Shown here: positions 4,531 through 7,570 of the stretch, piece after piece
Position numbering within the stretch: position 1 is the stretch's first letter
Layout: every line of letters starts with the position of its first letter
Source: Nitrospinaceae bacterium
GTDB taxonomy: Bacteria > Nitrospinota > Nitrospinia > Nitrospinales > VA-1
NCBI GenBank assembly: GCA_029937655.1
Contig: JAPYPK010000067.1
Location: 1-7,570, forward strand
Reading direction: 5' to 3'
DNA: 7,570 nt
Notes under the pieces: generated by a model
Databases searched by the model: none
Told to the model about the DNA's origin: nothing
Seen by the model: the letters and a program-made list of their open reading frames with translations, nothing else
Program-made: the position numbers and the translations under genes

Positions 4531-5997
4531 ATGTTAAATCCGGATACAATTAAAACTTACCTGACTTTCGACGATGTTCTTCTACTTCCTGGCCACTCAA
4601 AGGTTTTGCCGACAGAAGTAAACCTAAAGACACAACTCACTCAAAAAATATCCATCAATTGCCCACTTGTCAGCGCGCCAATGGACACCGTTACCGAGGC
4701 AGCATTGGCAATTGCTTTGGCTCAGGAAGGAGGGATCGGTATCATCCATCGAAACCTGCCTCCAGAGCGACAACGTAAAATGGTCGACCAAGTTAAACGC
4801 TCGGTAAGCGCAATGATCCCGGATCCCATCACAATGGACCCAGACCAAACATTGTCGACAGCGCTCCGTCTGATGGAAAAATATCATATCACTGGCATTC
4901 CTATAACAAAAAAAAATAAACTGGTCGGTATCCTTACCAACAGAGATCTGCGTACCGCCCAAAAACACTCGACCCCCATCCGGGATGTGATGACAAAATC
5001 AAAACTAGTCACTCTACCGGAAGGAAGTTCTCTCAAAAAAGCAAAGAAGCTTCTCAACGATAATCGTATAGAGAAACTGCCTATCGTGGATAAAAAAGGG
5101 AACCTCAGAGGCCTTATAACACTCAAAGATGTTGAAAAATATGCTCAGTTTCCAAACGCAACTAAAGATTCCAAAGGGCGCCTTATGGTTGGTGCCGCAC
5201 TCGGTGTGGCACAAAATCGAATGGAAAATATTGAAAATTTGATGCGAGTCGGGCTTGACATTTTAGTGATAGATAGTGCTCACGGACATTCTGAAAAGGT
5301 CTTAAAAACCATCCGCGAGATCAAGAAAACATTTCCAGAAATTCAGATCATTGGCGGAAATGTTGCAACCGCCGAGGGCACGCGCGACCTAATCAAAGCA
5401 GGTGTAGACGCAGTCAAAGTTGGTGTGGGACCAGGTTCAATTTGCACTACAAGGGTCGTAACAGGTGTCGGAGTTCCTCAAATTACCGCTATTGCAGAAT
5501 GTGTAAAAGTGGCATCAAAGAAAAATATCCCTATCATTTCGGACGGCGGCATCAAACTGTCTGGCGATATCACCAAAGCTATTGCCGCCGGAGCACACAC
5601 TGTCATGATTGGCTCTCTCTTTGCTGGCACTGAAGAAAGTCCAGGTGAAAAAATTTTCTACCAAGGGAGAAGCTATAAAGAATATCGAGGAATGGGCTCT
5701 ATAGCTGCTATGAGCCAGGGGTCTAGTGACCGCTACTTTCAGGAACTTGAACTTTCAGACAGCAAACTAGTTCCTGAAGGAGTCGAAGCACGCATTCCTT
5801 ATCGAGGAGGAGTTGCCTTCACGGTACACCAAATGCTAGGAGGAGTCCGAGCGGGGATGGGTTATTGTGGAGCAAAAGACATAGAGGAGTTGAGAAAAAA
5901 TTCAAACTTTATTAAAATTACCGCCGCCGGCCTACGAGAAAGCCATGTCCACGACGTGGTGGTTACCAAAGAAGCTCCTAACTACAACGTTGAATAA
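4531..5997 (+). CDS. guaB: inosine-5'-monophosphate dehydrogenase GuaB
   Basis: GuaB oxidises IMP to XMP with NAD+, the rate-setting step of guanine nucleotide synthesis, and forms cytoplasmic tetramers or octamers. The 488 residues (family norm about 490) begin with TFDDVLLLPGHSKVLP at 12-27. Next come MDTVTEAALAIALAQEGGIG at 51-70 and two CBS regulatory domains at roughly 93-205. The catalytic loop GVGPGSICTTRVVTG is at 298-312 with nucleophile Cys305, the same number as in E. coli. IISDGGI is at 335-341, DRYF at 400-403 and the flap EGVEARIPYRG at 416-426. All key catalytic residues are present. The ATG at 4531 gives the normal N-terminus, but the nearest purine motif (AGG) is 13 bases away, too far for a typical Shine-Dalgarno. 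The upstream 167 bases hold a candidate extended -10 promoter. guaA follows after 35 bases. Confidence 0.98.
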   Translation: MLNPDTIKTYLTFDDVLLLPGHSKVLPTEVNLKTQLTQKISINCPLVSAPMDTVTEAALAIALAQEGGIGIIHRNLPPERQRKMVDQVKRSVSAMIPDPITMDPDQTLSTALRLMEKYHITGIPITKKNKLVGILTNRDLRTAQKHSTPIRDVMTKSKLVTLPEGSSLKKAKKLLNDNRIEKLPIVDKKGNLRGLITLKDVEKYAQFPNATKDSKGRLMVGAALGVAQNRMENIENLMRVGLDILVIDSAHGHSEKVLKTIREIKKTFPEIQIIGGNVATAEGTRDLIKAGVDAVKVGVGPGSICTTRVVTGVGVPQITAIAECVKVASKKNIPIISDGGIKLSGDITKAIAAGAHTVMIGSLFAGTEESPGEKIFYQGRSYKEYRGMGSIAAMSQGSSDRYFQELELSDSKLVPEGVEARIPYRGGVAFTVHQMLGGVRAGMGYCGAKDIEELRKNSNFIKITAAGLRESHVHDVVVTKEAPNYNVE

Positions 5998-6032
5998 ATA
6001 GAGTCCGCAACGATTAATAAAAATTCAATTTA

Positions 6033-7570
6033 ATGCCACAAAATCTTGATAAATTTTCTGCCAACGCCCTTCACAAACAACAAATTCTTATCCTTGACTT
6101 TGGGTCTCAATACACTCAGAACATTGCTAGAAGAGTTCGCGAAGCACAAGTCTTTTGCGAAATTCACCCTTGCACCAAACCACTCTCCGAAATTAAAACT
6201 CTGAACCCAAAAGGCATCATTCTTTCCGGTGGACCCGCTAGCGTCCTTGAAAAAGATGCGGTTCTTTGTGAAAAAAAATTATTCGAATTAGGCATACCCA
6301 TATTAGGAATATGCTATGGGATGCAACTGATAACTCATATGCTCAGTGGGAGAGTATCACCCGCAGAAGACCGAGAATACGGACGTGCTCAACTTAAGGT
6401 TCAAGAAAATTCGCACCTATTGAATGGGGTAAAAAACAACTCAACGGTATGGATGAGCCACGGCGACCTCATCGAGGAACTACCAACTGGATTTAAATGT
6501 ACTGCCTTTACGGACAACTCTCCCATCGCGGCAATAGAAGACCCAATAAAGAAAATATATGGCCTCCAGTTTCACCCCGAAGTGGTTCATACAAACTGTG
6601 GAACAACACTGCTTGATAATTTTATGTTTGAGATTTGCAAATGTGTAAAAAACTGGAAAATCGATTCCCTTGCTAAATATTCAATCCAAAATATAAAAAC
6701 ACAAGTAGGTGAGGGACATGTGTTATGTGGATTAAGTGGCGGCGTTGATTCATCTGTTGTGGCTATGTTGATACACAAAGCTATAGGCGACCGCCTTACA
6801 TGTATCTTTGTAGACAATGGTTTGCTCAGAACGAACGAACGTCAAAAGGTAGAGCATGAATTTCGTGACAATTTTCACATCAACCTCGATGTCGTTGATG
6901 CCGCGGATCGTTTTCTAGGAAAGCTTGAGGGAGTAAGTGACCCTGAAAAAAAACGTAAGATAATCGGTAACACCTTTATAGAGGTCTTTGAAGAAGAAGC
7001 AAAGCGGCTTGGGAATTTCGAGTACTTGGCACAAGGAACATTGTATCCGGATGTCATCGAATCTATATCATTTAAAGGTGGACCATCAGCCGTGATAAAA
7101 TCACATCATAATGTAGGAGGCTTGCCTGAAAAAATGCACCTAAAGCTTGTTGAACCAATTCGCGAACTATTTAAGGATGAAGCGAGAAAACTTGGTCGCG
7201 AAATTGGTTTGCCCGATACGATGATCCAACGCCAACCATTTCCCGGCCCTGGATTGGCGATCCGCATTCTAGGCAATGTAACCAAGGACCGTTTAAAAAT
7301 TCTACGAGAAGCGGATCAAATCATCCTTGAAGAAATCAAAGCAGCGGATTTGTACAATAAGCTATGGCAATCATTTGCAGTTTTGCTCCCAGTCAAAACA
7401 GTAGGAGTGATGGGAGATGCGCGCACCTACGAAAATGTTGTTGCCATCCGCGCGGTTACTAGTACTGACGGAATGACTGCTGACTGGGCCCATCTCCCAT
7501 ACGAACTACTTGCACAATTCTCAAACCGAATCATCAACGAAGTCAAAGGAGTCAATCGAGTAGTCTACGA
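6033..7570 (+). CDS. guaA: GMP synthase (glutamine-hydrolysing) GuaA, last codons beyond window edge
   Basis: GuaA aminates XMP to GMP using glutamine and ATP. Hand translation gives 512 uninterrupted codons ending in VNRVVY, so about a dozen C-terminal residues are missing compared with E. coli (525); the truncation is only the window edge. The N-terminal class I amidotransferase has ILDFGSQYTQ at 20-29, the nucleophile Cys94 in GICYGMQ (92-98), and His181 and Glu183 in QFHPEV, which complete the triad. The ATP pyrophosphatase domain has SGGVDSS at 235-241, FVDNGLLR at 259-266 and QGTLYPDVIES at 334-344. The C-terminal dimerisation domain has QRQPFPGPGLAIR at 399-411 and VGVMGDARTYE at 457-467. 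An N-terminal stretch of about 17 residues precedes the first strand, slightly longer than E. coli. No Shine-Dalgarno precedes the ATG; the 35-base gap after guaB is A/T-rich and favours co-transcription. Confidence 0.97.
   Translation, partial: MPQNLDKFSANALHKQQILILDFGSQYTQNIARRVREAQVFCEIHPCTKPLSEIKTLNPKGIILSGGPASVLEKDAVLCEKKLFELGIPILGICYGMQLITHMLSGRVSPAEDREYGRAQLKVQENSHLLNGVKNNSTVWMSHGDLIEELPTGFKCTAFTDNSPIAAIEDPIKKIYGLQFHPEVVHTNCGTTLLDNFMFEICKCVKNWKIDSLAKYSIQNIKTQVGEGHVLCGLSGGVDSSVVAMLIHKAIGDRLTCIFVDNGLLRTNERQKVEHEFRDNFHINLDVVDAADRFLGKLEGVSDPEKKRKIIGNTFIEVFEEEAKRLGNFEYLAQGTLYPDVIESISFKGGPSAVIKSHHNVGGLPEKMHLKLVEPIRELFKDEARKLGREIGLPDTMIQRQPFPGPGLAIRILGNVTKDRLKILREADQIILEEIKAADLYNKLWQSFAVLLPVKTVGVMGDARTYENVVAIRAVTSTDGMTADWAHLPYELLAQFSNRIINEVKGVNRVVY

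Noticed and set aside
4624..5214. Minus-strand open frames opposite guaB, and a short plus-strand frame at 5442-5633
   Set aside because: They are shadows of an intact GuaB frame with every expected motif; no ribosome site or family resemblance.
6587..7057. Two short minus-strand open frames opposite guaA
   Set aside because: The plus-strand guaA frame is continuous through this stretch and carries all catalytic motifs.
6033..7570. guaA as a truncated pseudogene
   Set aside because: The frame is open to the last base and the missing residues correspond exactly to sequence beyond the window edge.

Overview
The window holds nine protein-coding genes in two divergent blocks, all recognisable housekeeping functions. 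The leftward (minus-strand) block, read from about 3623 down to position 1, runs ffh - rpsP - khpA (KH-domain protein) - rimM - trmD - SPOUT-type RNA methyltransferase (cut by the window edge). The rightward (plus-strand) block, from 3677 to the right edge, runs queC - guaB - guaA (guaA lacks only its last dozen or so codons). There is no IS element, CRISPR array, tRNA or rRNA gene that I can see.

Organism: a bacterium of moderate to low G+C (judged by eye). The order ffh-rpsP-khpA-rimM-trmD followed by a PF09936-type RNA methyltransferase (normally with rplS next, here beyond the left edge) is what I associate with deltaproteobacterial lineages in the broad sense (Desulfobacterota, SAR324, Nitrospinota and relatives). 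This assignment is inference from gene order and general protein character, not a search result.

Left block: one convincing sigma70-type promoter (TTGACT, 16-base spacer, TATACT, 3630-3657 minus) precedes ffh, and no internal terminator is obvious, so the six genes look like a single protein-targeting, ribosome-maturation and tRNA-modification operon. Ffh is the SRP GTPase. bS16 and RimM belong to 30S structure and maturation. KhpA is a small RNA-binding protein. TrmD makes m1G37 in tRNA. The last gene is a SPOUT methyltransferase whose substrate I do not know. Three of the six start codons are TTG; at least five of the genes have Shine-Dalgarno sequences, and rimM and trmD are tightly coupled (5-base gap, then 20-base overlap).

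Right block: QueC makes preQ0, the 7-deazaguanine precursor of queuosine, a pathway that starts from GTP. GuaB (IMP to XMP) and GuaA (XMP to GMP) are the two committed steps of guanine nucleotide synthesis. None of these three genes has a recognisable Shine-Dalgarno sequence, in clear contrast to the left block. The intergenic regions are short (104, 167 and 35 bases); the first two hold candidate promoters and share a 13-base near-repeat.

Overall this is an ordinary core-genome region. The observations worth a second look are the contrast in translation-initiation signals between the strands, the overlapping divergent -10 elements, a Glu where TrmD usually has its catalytic Asp, the orphan SPOUT methyltransferase, and the shared upstream motif. 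I do not see a novel system.
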